Of a stretch of DNA of 64,000 nt, positions 1 to 9,770 are shown one piece after another. The stretch is from contig MAAO01000008.1 of assembly GCA_002163155.1 (NCBI GenBank), positions 267,354 to 331,353 of the forward strand, written 5' to 3'. Source of the stretch: Halobacteriovorax marinus. Its GTDB lineage: Bacteria; Bdellovibrionota; Bacteriovoracia; Bacteriovoracales; Bacteriovoracaceae. Under the pieces are notes generated by a model. The model was not told where the DNA came from, searched no databases, and was given only the letters and a program-made list of their open reading frames with translations. Numbering within the stretch: the stretch's first letter is position 1; each line of letters starts with the position of its first letter. Position numbers and translations under genes: made by a program.

Positions 1-801
1 TGATGGAGAAGATGAATTGAATATATCAATGGGGCTTAATTTTGAACCAACTAAACTTAGAGAACTCCCGTTCACCCCAAAGGAATAACCCACATTAAAG
101 TTAGCTTGACTTATATGGGACATAACTCCGTTATTCTCACTAGAAACACTAATTCTGTAACCAGAGTTTGATTTAACAACTAAATCAAAACCTCTCGTCT
201 CCCCCGTTGTCATCAATCCATAGTCTAATGTTATCGCTGTTCGATTAGGATCAAACTGTCCACCTCTTTCCACAAGCGAGATATTCACATCAGATTGGAC
301 GTTTAAATAACTAGAAATATTTACGCTATAACCACCAGTGGTTCCACCATCTCTAGGAACAATGTTAATTGTTGCAGTATCTAGATAGAGTCCCGTCGAA
401 ACATTACCAGCAGAAAAAGGATCTGGAAGTCTAGCAAAGAAAGTCACTCTCTTATAAATACCATTCATTTTAAAATCAACTCGCTGCTGTCCACCTTGAG
501 CATCCAAAACATCTTTTATGGGACTAGAGCTATTTTCTCTTTTATGATAATTATAATCTACAGAATCAGCTCCATTATATAATTTGCGAGAGTAGTTTCC
601 TGAGCCCCCAGTGGTTATACCTAAGCGATACTTCTTACACTTACGATGATTATTAAAGCGGTAAACATCCACGTCTACGGCTAGACTTTGATCCGAATTT
701 GTTTGAACAAAGTACACATCATTTACAAAAACGAATAAGGAGCAATCCACCGCCAGAGAATTAAGGGAAAATAGAAAGCAAAGTGTAATTATTGATTTCA
801 T
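1..801 (-). CDS. Spore coat U (SCPU) domain / Csu-type tip adhesin, partial (C-terminus runs off left edge)
   Basis: Manual reverse translation from ATG at 801: MKSIITLCFLFSLNSLAVDCSLFV..., later LDYGLMTTGETRGFDLVVKSNSGYRISVSSENNG, typical SCPU motif; ATGA overlap with usher stop. Confidence 0.8.
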   Translation of the reverse strand, partial: MKSIITLCFLFSLNSLAVDCSLFVFVNDVYFVQTNSDQSLAVDVDVYRFNNHRKCKKYRLGITTGGSGNYSRKLYNGADSVDYNYHKRENSSSPIKDVLDAQGGQQRVDFKMNGIYKRVTFFARLPDPFSAGNVSTGLYLDTATINIVPRDGGTTGGYSVNISSYLNVQSDVNISLVERGGQFDPNRTAITLDYGLMTTGETRGFDLVVKSNSGYRISVSSENNGVMSHISQANFNVGYSFGVNGSSLSLVGSKLSPIDIFNSSSPS

Positions 802-3188
802 TTTATCACCTTCTTAAGTTTTATAATTCCAAGATCAAGTAGACCTATTTTATCTTTTGGTAAGTCAATTTTTGCATTAAATTGTTCTCCTCTAAAAGAA
901 ATTCGAATTTCATATCGAGAGGCCTCTAGTCCTTCTACAAGAATACGGCCTTTTCTATTAGTAAATGTTCCGTTAATTATTTTCCCTTCAGAATTTAAAA
1001 TATCCAGTGTCGCCAATTTAGCAGGCTTCCCACTAGGTAACAATAATTTGGCAAACACAGAGAGTGATCCTTTTGCAACGAGAGGTACGTACACTCCAGC
1101 TTTGTAGGAAGGAAGTAGGGAGAACTCTTCGCGCTCTAGAGAAATCCCATCATCCAGTTGGGTGCTATCTATATTCATTTGAAAGAAACGATAGGCCTGT
1201 AATTTTGAAATCATCATATTATCCATAAAGTCACTTTTATAGGCGTAATCATCTCCACTCTTATTGATTTTTATATCTTGATCACTCGTCAGCTCGTCCC
1301 TATGAATAAGTGCAAAACCATTTGTGATAGGACGACCAATGGCAAACTGTCCTCCAACGATCCCTACAGCACTAGCAAGCTTTATTCTTCCATCATAAGA
1401 ACTCCAGCCTTCATGGTACTGGTTCGATTGAGTATGCCTAAGTCCAACTTCAATTCTTTGATGATTGAAATTAGTATCAAATTCAACAGATTGTCCAAGT
1501 TCATCATTTCTGGCCGTTGCTTGATAAGAGAAGTCATCACTGGCAGAAGTTTGTATTTTTTGTAAAGTGACCTGAGAGTTATTCCCCGAAGAGTTATAAT
1601 TTCCATAGAGATTATGACCAGCTTCAGGTAAGAACCAATTAAAAAAGAGCGAAACATCAAAAGACGAACTATCATTTTGTAATTGCTTATAGTTAGTGAT
1701 GACATTTATATTGAATCTTCTATTAAATGTTTTACCGACACTTCCCACTAGGCCCCATGTATCCATAACACTTTGGTTCCATGAGTACTCTCCACCTAGT
1801 CGAATACTAGCACCATAGAGATTTTGATTGAAGGAATAGTTAAGTTGTCTTCTAGCGTATCCAAAAGGGTTTGACTCTCCTACTCTTTTAAATTTATTAG
1901 AAAAATAACTAAGTCCAAGAAGATGCCCTACGGCACCTTCCCCTTTAGCTCTTTGGTCTATAAAGAAGTACTCTCCTTTAAGACTCAATCCTCGCTGACT
2001 CGAATATGTAGTAGCGGCAACTTGCGTTTTAATTTGTCCAAGAGATGTCGATAGAATTTGATCACTCCCAAGAAGTTGAGAAACATTATCACCCTGAAAA
2101 AAACCTCCAAGGGTGAAGACATCAGTAAAACCATAACGATGAAACGCCGTAAAAATATTGTCGTCCTGATAGTCCCTATCTCTTTTGGTACTCTCACTTT
2201 TCTTACCAACCCCATAGTAATAATCACTAAGCCCAACTTTTAAAAGGTCTTGACTAAAGGCCGAGGGGATAATGATTTCATCAATTCGTCCGAGCTCAGA
2301 TTCAATTACCAACTTAATTTCATTGAGTCCTTGAATTAGTGGAAGTTCTTCTAGTTTATGCACACCCGGATCTAGACGCAGAATTTGTAAGAGGCTTCCG
2401 TTAACATAAACTCTAACAGTGGAGCGAGAGTCTAATTCAAACTCCGCCTTTCCTCTTGGAACTGTCACATCATAGGGCCTTAAACTAAAATCTTTTCCAT
2501 AACTAAATCCCAAAAATTCAACAGGAGAGAGAAACTCAGTAGTCGGACCAGAGTTATCCCCAAGAATACTTCTAGCAGCGTTATTTGTTCTGTCGTAAAC
2601 AATTCTCGTGAAGTTACGATTCAACTGATCTTCAGTATAAGTGTGAGAACCTTCCAGTAAGAAACCTTTGACCTGTAAGTTAGGTTCAATATCAAGTTCG
2701 GAAGAGGTCTTCAAATTACTTTTATGATGATAAGGCCTATAGTAGAAGAAGTTTGAAAAGAAACTATATTCTGAAGATGTAGAGTACTCATCGACCCACT
2801 TAGGTTTAAAGTCTAGCGCAAAATCTGTCACACTGAGAGCGATTAGACTGGGTAAAATGTCTAAATTAAAATAGAATTTTTCTTCATTTAAAGAAAAAGT
2901 TATCCCAAGACTTTTTAATTCCGACAGGCTCATCTCTGTGTCAGTTAGTTTAAGAGATGAAACAACGACTTTTTTTAAAGTAGATTTTACTTTTAGTAAC
3001 CCTCTGGGAGTGTTGCCATCAAATTTTACAGGGATCTCACCTAGGTCTTTATTTTGAAAAACTATATTTACAGGAACCCATCTCTCTTTGGATTTGAAGA
3101 CCTGTTTAAAAAGCTCTGATTCACTTTGACCAAATGTATTGGAGAAGCATGCAATAGAAACGAGAAGGATTAGGACCTTACTGAGCAT
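798..3188 (-). CDS. Fimbrial outer membrane usher (archaic/Csu-like)
   Basis: 796 aa, signal peptide, usher-like beta-barrel with PRGKAEFELDSRSTVRVYVNG...LDPGVHKLEELPLIQGLNEIKLVI motif; operon with chaperone and SCPU gene. Confidence 0.88.
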   Translation of the reverse strand: MLSKVLILLVSIACFSNTFGQSESELFKQVFKSKERWVPVNIVFQNKDLGEIPVKFDGNTPRGLLKVKSTLKKVVVSSLKLTDTEMSLSELKSLGITFSLNEEKFYFNLDILPSLIALSVTDFALDFKPKWVDEYSTSSEYSFFSNFFYYRPYHHKSNLKTSSELDIEPNLQVKGFLLEGSHTYTEDQLNRNFTRIVYDRTNNAARSILGDNSGPTTEFLSPVEFLGFSYGKDFSLRPYDVTVPRGKAEFELDSRSTVRVYVNGSLLQILRLDPGVHKLEELPLIQGLNEIKLVIESELGRIDEIIIPSAFSQDLLKVGLSDYYYGVGKKSESTKRDRDYQDDNIFTAFHRYGFTDVFTLGGFFQGDNVSQLLGSDQILSTSLGQIKTQVAATTYSSQRGLSLKGEYFFIDQRAKGEGAVGHLLGLSYFSNKFKRVGESNPFGYARRQLNYSFNQNLYGASIRLGGEYSWNQSVMDTWGLVGSVGKTFNRRFNINVITNYKQLQNDSSSFDVSLFFNWFLPEAGHNLYGNYNSSGNNSQVTLQKIQTSASDDFSYQATARNDELGQSVEFDTNFNHQRIEVGLRHTQSNQYHEGWSSYDGRIKLASAVGIVGGQFAIGRPITNGFALIHRDELTSDQDIKINKSGDDYAYKSDFMDNMMISKLQAYRFFQMNIDSTQLDDGISLEREEFSLLPSYKAGVYVPLVAKGSLSVFAKLLLPSGKPAKLATLDILNSEGKIINGTFTNRKGRILVEGLEASRYEIRISFRGEQFNAKIDLPKDKIGLLDLGIIKLKKVIK

Positions 3189-3882
3189 TTATATATTTTA
3201 CGACGTAGGGTTTTTGAATATTTACGCTTTCAGGTGGTATGAGATGAAAATTTCGCTTTGAGAAAGCTAAAATATTCTCTCCCAAGATTCCTTCTAACTT
3301 AGTAATAGGAAACTCTTTTTTCTCTTGAACGATGACTAACTTGGGTTTTAAAAGAACTTTATGAATTGGTCCTACATTTTCTAGTGTTAAATGGATAAAC
3401 CTTAAATCTTTTGAAGTGATCGCCTTAGAAACTTTTATCTCTGTTAGCTTATCTTTTGGTGTGACATAAAGAGCAGCTACATAACGTAGAAGAATCTTGA
3501 TATCACTTCCTTTCTTCTTATTATTTTTTACATCAATTGGTAATTGTTCTGCGATGAGTCTGTAGGCCTTCTCAGTATCTTTGAGTTCACCCTTTAACCA
3601 TTTAACCTTAACCACTCTTCTCTTTTTTGGTCCGAGAATTAATTGATCTGGAAAAATAAGAAAGTCATCTGTTTCTGGATGTTTTTCTTTTCCATCCACT
3701 GCCATATCTCTAACTCTTACTTCCAATTGAATGGCCAAGGGTTCGTCGGAATCATTTTGAACAGTAAAAAGGGCGGTATTATTCTTTCCTCCTCCAGAGA
3801 TGGAGTAACTCATAGGCATTAGCTTAAAAGCTTGAGAGGATAAAGAAACTAGTAATAGAGATAAAAGTAGAAGTTTTTTCAC
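3178..3882 (-). CDS. Periplasmic pilus assembly chaperone (PapD/CsuC-like)
   Basis: 234 aa, signal peptide, FTVQNDSDEPLAIQLEVRVRDM...LIFPDQLILGPKKRRVVKVKW; overlaps usher start. Confidence 0.85.
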   Translation of the reverse strand: MKKLLLLSLLLVSLSSQAFKLMPMSYSISGGGKNNTALFTVQNDSDEPLAIQLEVRVRDMAVDGKEKHPETDDFLIFPDQLILGPKKRRVVKVKWLKGELKDTEKAYRLIAEQLPIDVKNNKKKGSDIKILLRYVAALYVTPKDKLTEIKVSKAITSKDLRFIHLTLENVGPIHKVLLKPKLVIVQEKKEFPITKLEGILGENILAFSKRNFHLIPPESVNIQKPYVVKYINAQ

Positions 3883-3917
3883 TTGATAATGATAACGTCA
3901 GAAAAGGATTCTCTCAA

Positions 3918-4178
3918 CTAATTCATTGAGATTTCTAAAACTTTATAATCCTTATGATCTGCACTCTTCTTAAAAGTACCTGAGCTATATTTAAAGGGAC
4001 GAATGGATTTTTTAAAGGGAGCGTTAGAAAGGACTCTAAGAGAAGAACCTTCTTCGAAGTAAACATTAACATTAGCTCTCACAATGGCCCTTAAAACAAG
4101 GTTTGTGGATTCAGATGCCACTACAGAGATGTTAAATAGGCATAGAATAAGAATAGATCTAGTAATTAATTTCACCGA
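3918..4178 (-). CDS. Small secreted pilus-operon protein (possible minor pilin)
   Basis: ORF 3918..4217; GTG start at 4178 preferred because AGGAGA precedes it and it gives a signal peptide (VKLITRSILILCLFNISVVAS). Confidence 0.5.
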   Translation of the reverse strand, partial: SVKLITRSILILCLFNISVVASESTNLVLRAIVRANVNVYFEEGSSLRVLSNAPFKKSIRPFKYSSGTFKKSADHKDYKVLEISMN

Positions 4179-4253
4179 GACTCTCCTTAGAAGACTTCTC
4201 GGTATATTATAGGTCATACTTGAGACAAACGCTCAAGTAAAACCTATTATTAG

Positions 4254-4727
4254 CTAGTTAACTTGAATCGTGAAAGTTACGGTGTCAGAATAAGTACCCT
4301 GAGTAAGTGAAGCTGCAGGTGTTCCATTGTATGAAATCTCCACATCACTATCGTGGTTATAAACTCCCCCATTAACTACCGTCTTAGCGATCTGGTCATT
4401 AATTGAAAGAGTTACCGGAGCTCCATCATAATCCATCGTATAAGTTACTTGATCAAGCGATCCATTTTTTAGAGACCCACCATTGGCAGTTCTAATAAAA
4501 ATTTTATATCCAGTATTTGAGTTTGAGACTTCATTTACTGAAGCGACTTTTAAATCAGTTGTTGTTGTTGTGAGGTCAAGTTGATCATTAACACCTGTTT
4601 CGGCACTAACATCTAGTGACAATACTTGACCAATAGATCCTTGAAGTAGCAGAGTTCCCTGAGGAGCGGCCATAACAGGCGTTGCTAGTAGTACTGAAGC
4701 TGCGGCCATAGTAATTAATTTCTTCAT
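4254..4727 (-). CDS. Major pilin-like secreted protein
   Basis: 157 aa, signal peptide, beta-rich, GYKIFIRTANGG...SLTQGTYSDTVTFTIQVN ending typical of chaperone-usher subunits; first gene of the operon. Confidence 0.7.
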   Translation of the reverse strand: MKKLITMAAASVLLATPVMAAPQGTLLLQGSIGQVLSLDVSAETGVNDQLDLTTTTTDLKVASVNEVSNSNTGYKIFIRTANGGSLKNGSLDQVTYTMDYDGAPVTLSINDQIAKTVVNGGVYNHDSDVEISYNGTPAASLTQGTYSDTVTFTIQVN

Positions 4728-5009
4728 GAATTCCTCCGTGGTGTTTTAACAATAGACACTCTCACTATTACAAGCTCAGTGCCATTGAACCTTCATAAAT
4801 TATACCTAGTTAAAGACATTTGTTTCAATAAATTTGTAAAAAGTTTATACAACTGTAAAACACTGCTAACTGGCTATAAATACATTATGACTAATGTCAT
4901 AAAATGCCTACTTACAGATTTGTAAACAATCATAAAATAATTTCTACAAACATATACATTGTGCACAATCTATAATATAAACATCAAAAATTAAAACAAA
5001 GTGAGCAAT

Positions 5010-5468
5010 ATGAAGAGATTAATGATGATACTATTAATGACTCTTACACAACCTATTCATGCGGGTGGTGAGTATCGTGCCACAGAATTATTTTCTAAAG
5101 AAGATGTAAGAGATCTCGTAAACGCTTACTACCAGTTACATGACTCTCGAGCAAAAGTTGATGGCTATCTCGAACTCCTAGTTGATGAAGATCTCTATAT
5201 GCTAATGGGAAGTGTTGTAGAGTCCAAAAAGGAATTTAAAAAGTGGTTAAAGAAAATGAGGTTCTTCTCAAAGAGCGTCACTCACTCAGTAGAGAGAATT
5301 GAAATTTATGAAGAAGCTGATGGAAGTTTCTTTGTTGATTCGATGATCAGCTATAAGGGAAAATTACGCTTTGGAATATCTTTTGATAAGACAGATAATA
5401 TAAAGTGGAAGATAGTTGAATCAAGTAACTCTACTAAACTTCTGATTAAAACTTACGAGGTTTTCTAA
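5010..5468 (+). CDS. Secreted NTF2/SnoaL-like protein
   Basis: Signal peptide MKRLMMILLMTLTQPIHA; NTF2-like pattern; ORF track starts at GTG 5001, ATG at 5010 preferred. Confidence 0.45.
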   Translation: MKRLMMILLMTLTQPIHAGGEYRATELFSKEDVRDLVNAYYQLHDSRAKVDGYLELLVDEDLYMLMGSVVESKKEFKKWLKKMRFFSKSVTHSVERIEIYEEADGSFFVDSMISYKGKLRFGISFDKTDNIKWKIVESSNSTKLLIKTYEVF

Positions 5469-5618
5469 AACCAACACCAAATCTTCAAAGGTTTTAGTAT
5501 AATATAGAAAACTGATCAAAAAATTCAACTTAATCTTAAAGAAAATTAAACTTTTCCTAGGCCTTAGAATAGATACAATTAAGAAATAAATTTTCCAAAA
5601 AGATAAGAGGACTTAAGA

Positions 5619-7502
5619 GTGAATTGGACATACGGAGCTTACTCTTTTCATTTTCTTCTCATTATAATTACCTTTCAAGCTAGATCAGCAGAACCAATAA
5701 AGGTTGGAATTTTACATTCTCTATCAGGCACTATGGCCATTAGTGAAAGCCCTGTTGTTATTTCAACTTTACTTGCAATAGATGAAATTAATGAAAAAGG
5801 AGGATTGCTAGGAAGAAAGATTAAGGTCGTTATAAGAGATGGTTCATCGAACTTGAATCATTTCAAAAAACAGGCTGAGTCATTAATCTTAGATGAGGAA
5901 GTATCTGCTGTCTTTGGATGTTGGACTTCAGCATCAAGAAAGAGCGTCAAAATAATCTTTGAAAAATATAATAATCTTCTATTCTATCCTGTTCAATATG
6001 AAGGGCTAGAGCAATCTAAAAACATTGTCTACATGGGAGCAACTCCAAATCAACAAATACTCCCTGCCTTAGAGTGGGCAAAAAGAAATTTAAATATAAA
6101 AAAAATCTTACTAGTTGGTTCTGACTATATATTTCCACGATTAGCAAACACTCTTTTAAAACATAAAGCGAAAGAAATGGGGATTAATATAACTGATGAA
6201 GTCTATATTCCACTAGGATCAAATGATATCTCTAAAATTAATGAATCAATAAAGAATAATAAACCTGACATGATTTTCAACACAATAAATGGAGATAGTA
6301 ATATCGCTCTATTTGAAACAATTAAAAATACTGCCTTTAGTTCCGAAGAGCTTCCCATAATTTCATTTAGTATTGCAGAAACTGAAATTCAAGAAATGAA
6401 TATTCAAGACACCAAGGGTCATTACGCATCTTGGAACTATTTTCAAAGTTTAAATACTAAAGAAAATATAATGTTTCTAAATAGATTAAAAATCAAAGCA
6501 GGAATAAAAATCGCATCGGATCCCATGGTTTCCGCTTACCAAGGTGTACACTTATGGGCAAGGGCCGTTAAGCGAGGAGCAAGCCCTAATCCAGAAATAG
6601 TTAGAATGAATCTTAATGAAACATTCATGGGGCCCTCAGGGCCGGTAAAAATGAACGTTGAAAATAATCACATTTATAAGAGAGTATATATTGGAAAAAT
6701 TAACTCCTTAAAACAATTTGATATTATTTGGAAAAGTAAAAAAATGATTAAGCCCCTATCCTTTCCTCTTTCCAAAAAAAAGAGAGAATGGGAGAAAGTA
6801 TTAACTACCTACTATAAGCTCTGGAATTACAATTGGGCACTTATACCACAAAATAAAAAATCGAAGAATTCTAAAACTCTACGATTACTAATTCCTGAAG
6901 AAACCCCATACATGACACACATACTTAAAGAGTATAAAGACTTTGGTATTTTAGGGAACTTCCTAAAGAATATTTTTGCTGAACAAGATATAGAAGTAAA
7001 ATTTGAGAAAACACCAAAAGTAAGACTAGGAATGCTATACGAGGCTGATCAAGTATCATTTCCACTTTCATCAAGCACGAAGTATCTCTCGGATATAATA
7101 TGGAAAAGGTCTGTTGGTATTGGTTATAAGAAAAAAATAGATTTTGATCAAATAAAAACAATAGGAGTAATTATTGGGGAAGAAATTCCAAAAAAAATAA
7201 GAAATCTTATTGCTACAAAGAACATAAAGATTAAATATTCATCAAAGAATAAATATAATGTAAAAAAGTTAATGCTAGACAGGGTTGACGCAGTAGTTAT
7301 TGATGAAGCTCAACTTTACTACTTCTCATCTTTATTACCATTTAGTATATTTGATATTACTTTTGATGAAAAATATAAAGTTGAAATTGATATGAAGGTA
7401 AATTTTCAAAATAAAAAGGAAAGAGATCAATTTAATTTCTATTTACAAAAATATCGTCACAAAAATGTAATAAACCTTCCTAGACCACCCTGGAGAAGAT
7501 GA
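5619..7502 (+). CDS. Periplasmic two-domain binding protein: UrtA/AmiC-type SBP plus second SBP-like C-terminal domain
   Basis: EPIKVGILHSLSGTMAISESPVVISTLLAIDEINEKGGLLGRKIKVVIRDG...VFGCWTSASRKSV...YPVQYEGLEQSKNIVYMGATPNQQ is UrtA-like; C-terminal ~200 aa resembles a SBP_bac_3 domain; no ABC permease nearby. Confidence 0.75.
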   Translation: MNWTYGAYSFHFLLIIITFQARSAEPIKVGILHSLSGTMAISESPVVISTLLAIDEINEKGGLLGRKIKVVIRDGSSNLNHFKKQAESLILDEEVSAVFGCWTSASRKSVKIIFEKYNNLLFYPVQYEGLEQSKNIVYMGATPNQQILPALEWAKRNLNIKKILLVGSDYIFPRLANTLLKHKAKEMGINITDEVYIPLGSNDISKINESIKNNKPDMIFNTINGDSNIALFETIKNTAFSSEELPIISFSIAETEIQEMNIQDTKGHYASWNYFQSLNTKENIMFLNRLKIKAGIKIASDPMVSAYQGVHLWARAVKRGASPNPEIVRMNLNETFMGPSGPVKMNVENNHIYKRVYIGKINSLKQFDIIWKSKKMIKPLSFPLSKKKREWEKVLTTYYKLWNYNWALIPQNKKSKNSKTLRLLIPEETPYMTHILKEYKDFGILGNFLKNIFAEQDIEVKFEKTPKVRLGMLYEADQVSFPLSSSTKYLSDIIWKRSVGIGYKKKIDFDQIKTIGVIIGEEIPKKIRNLIATKNIKIKYSSKNKYNVKKLMLDRVDAVVIDEAQLYYFSSLLPFSIFDITFDEKYKVEIDMKVNFQNKKERDQFNFYLQKYRHKNVINLPRPPWRR

Positions 7503-7591
7503 GATCTAACAAATTGATATTATATTTAATTATGTAAACCTTTTAAAATATCGATAAAAGAGAAAGAAATATTTTTCAAATAGGATTAAAT

Positions 7592-9223
7592 ATGTCGATT
7601 GGAAAAAAATTAAAGATTTTAAATTATATTTTAGTTTTCTCTGTTGCTCTATTAATACTAACGATATTGTTTACCAGTTTTAATCAAACGAACCTTAATA
7701 GTTCTTATGAAACAAGATTTGGCTCATATTTACTTGCAGACGAATTAAGACAAAGCTCTGATGACCTCACAAGACTTGCAAGAACTTATGTAACCACTAA
7801 AGGGGAAAGTAAGTATGAAGAAATGTATTGGAAAATTTTAGATGTAAGAAACGGAAAAAAGCCTAGGCTTGATGGAAAAACAATACCACTAAAAGCTCTG
7901 ATGAAGGATTTAGGTTTTACAGATCTCGAATTTCAAAAATTAAAAGAAGCTGAAGCAAACTCAAATAACTTAGTTACTACAGAAACAATTGCTATGAATG
8001 CCGTAAAAGGTCTTTACAACGACGGAACAGGAAAATACTCAAAGAAAGGACCAAAGGACATCAAATATGCTACTGAGATAATGTTCAATGATAAATACCA
8101 TCAAGATAAGAAAATTATACTCGATCCAATAAATGAGTTTGATAAGATCTTAAATGAAAGAACAAAGAATACTACAGTGAAATTCAAAACCAGAGGTAAC
8201 AATTTGCTCTTGGTCATAGGAGGCTTATCTGTCGCCATTGCTGTGCTTATAATGCTTACAATATCAAATATTAGAAAGATTTTAATTCAGCTAAGCACAG
8301 AGCTAGAACAGTCTGCAAATAGTACTCGAGGCTTTTCAAATAAATTAGTGAAAGCTTCAGATCGATCTTTGCAACTCACAAGTTCACAAGCTTCAGCAAT
8401 ACAAGAGACTGTGACAACTTTAGATGAAATAACTGCCATGATGAAAAGAAGCGTTCAAAGCGCGAAAACATCGGAAGAAAAAACAGAAGACAGTTACAAA
8501 GTAATAAGAGAAGGAGTCGATTCAGTTGATGAAGTGATTAAGGCCATGAATGATATAAATACAAGTAATGAAAATATAATGAAAGATATCAGTGAAAGTA
8601 ATACGAAAATAAGTGGTATCGCCCAAGTTATTACAGAAATTGCCAGTAAGACATCCGTAATAAACGATATAGTTTTTCAGACTAAACTTCTCTCCTTCAA
8701 CGCTTCAGTAGAAGCAGCTAGGGCCGGTGAAAATGGAAAAGGATTCGCAGTTGTTGCTGAGGAAGTTGGAAGTCTAGCTCAAATGAGTGGGAATGCAGCC
8801 TCAGAAATTTCGGACATGCTCGATGAAAGTATCAAGAGTGTAGAAGAGATTGTAGAAGAAATGAACAATAAAATAACAGATCTAGTTTCCATGGGAGAAT
8901 CAAAGGTAAAAAAAGGAATTTCTGTGGCACAAGATTGTAAGAATGTTTTTGATAAAGTAGTCGTAAATTTTGATGAAGTAAAAGTAATGATGAATGAAAT
9001 ATCTAATGCTACACAAGAACAAGAGGTTGGTGTAAAGAACATTGCAGATGCTATGAATGAAATTGATTCAGGCACAAATGAAACAGCTGAAACTGCAAAC
9101 GAAACGAAAGTTTTTGCAGACGATATGATGAAACAATCTGACGAGCTCAAAGACCTAGTCGATTCACTACAAAAAGAAATACATGGAGAAACTAGTATAG
9201 AGAATTTAAAAATATCTGCTTAG
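7592..9223 (+). CDS. Methyl-accepting chemotaxis protein
   Basis: Two TM segments and signalling hairpin [41 protein letters not shown]. Confidence 0.93.
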   Translation: MSIGKKLKILNYILVFSVALLILTILFTSFNQTNLNSSYETRFGSYLLADELRQSSDDLTRLARTYVTTKGESKYEEMYWKILDVRNGKKPRLDGKTIPLKALMKDLGFTDLEFQKLKEAEANSNNLVTTETIAMNAVKGLYNDGTGKYSKKGPKDIKYATEIMFNDKYHQDKKIILDPINEFDKILNERTKNTTVKFKTRGNNLLLVIGGLSVAIAVLIMLTISNIRKILIQLSTELEQSANSTRGFSNKLVKASDRSLQLTSSQASAIQETVTTLDEITAMMKRSVQSAKTSEEKTEDSYKVIREGVDSVDEVIKAMNDINTSNENIMKDISESNTKISGIAQVITEIASKTSVINDIVFQTKLLSFNASVEAARAGENGKGFAVVAEEVGSLAQMSGNAASEISDMLDESIKSVEEIVEEMNNKITDLVSMGESKVKKGISVAQDCKNVFDKVVVNFDEVKVMMNEISNATQEQEVGVKNIADAMNEIDSGTNETAETANETKVFADDMMKQSDELKDLVDSLQKEIHGETSIENLKISA

Positions 9224-9281
9224 TTATATTTACTAATTTTCCAACTCTTAACATAAGAGATGGAAAGATTAAAAATAAAAA

Positions 9282-9575
9282 CTAATTTCTCGGCTGACGT
9301 ACATACTTACAAGTCTTAGTGTCATGAAGACTTACTTCATCAAAGCCTGGCTGACCCTGTCCGGCAGCATAAGCAAAGCTAGAGAAGCATAGAAGTGTTC
9401 TATCAGTTCTATTCTCCACTTCTTTACCTTCGTCACTAACACATGTCTCACCTGGAGTTGTATACTCAACGAAGCTAGAACCGTCTGCATAAGGAAAATC
9501 AGGACGACAGTTAGGTTCTTCACTCGCACTAATATTAAAAGATAGCGCTAAAACAAGTAGTGTTAAGTATTTCAT
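9282..9575 (-). CDS. Small secreted protein
   Basis: 97 aa with signal peptide MKYLTLLVLALSFNISA; four Cys in mature region. Confidence 0.5.
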   Translation of the reverse strand: MKYLTLLVLALSFNISASEEPNCRPDFPYADGSSFVEYTTPGETCVSDEGKEVENRTDRTLLCFSSFAYAAGQGQPGFDEVSLHDTKTCKYVRQPRN

Positions 9576-9724
9576 ATTATTTCTCCATTTAAATTTACAT
9601 ATTTATATACTTTCTGAGAAATGGGTCAATAGAATTTACTTTATTACATAATTAAGAAATGAAGTTAACTTACCGAATGTAGGAGAGACCTAAGATGAGT
9701 TTTACTTGTGTGAGGATAAATTGT

Positions 9725-9756
9725 AAAAAAAAAGCCCGCAGTTTCCTACGGGCCTT
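9725..9756 (-). terminator. Rho-independent terminator downstream of the 9771..12236 gene
   Basis: Minus strand: AAGGCCCGTAGGAAACTGCGGGCTTTTTTTTT. Confidence 0.85.
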
Positions 9757-9770
9757 AAGTATGTTTTTAA

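Noticed and set aside
1278-1565. ORFs at 1278..1565 (+), 1382..1705 (-), 1985..2236 (-), 2058..2243 (+)
   Set aside because: Embedded in the usher gene in other frames; no plausible product
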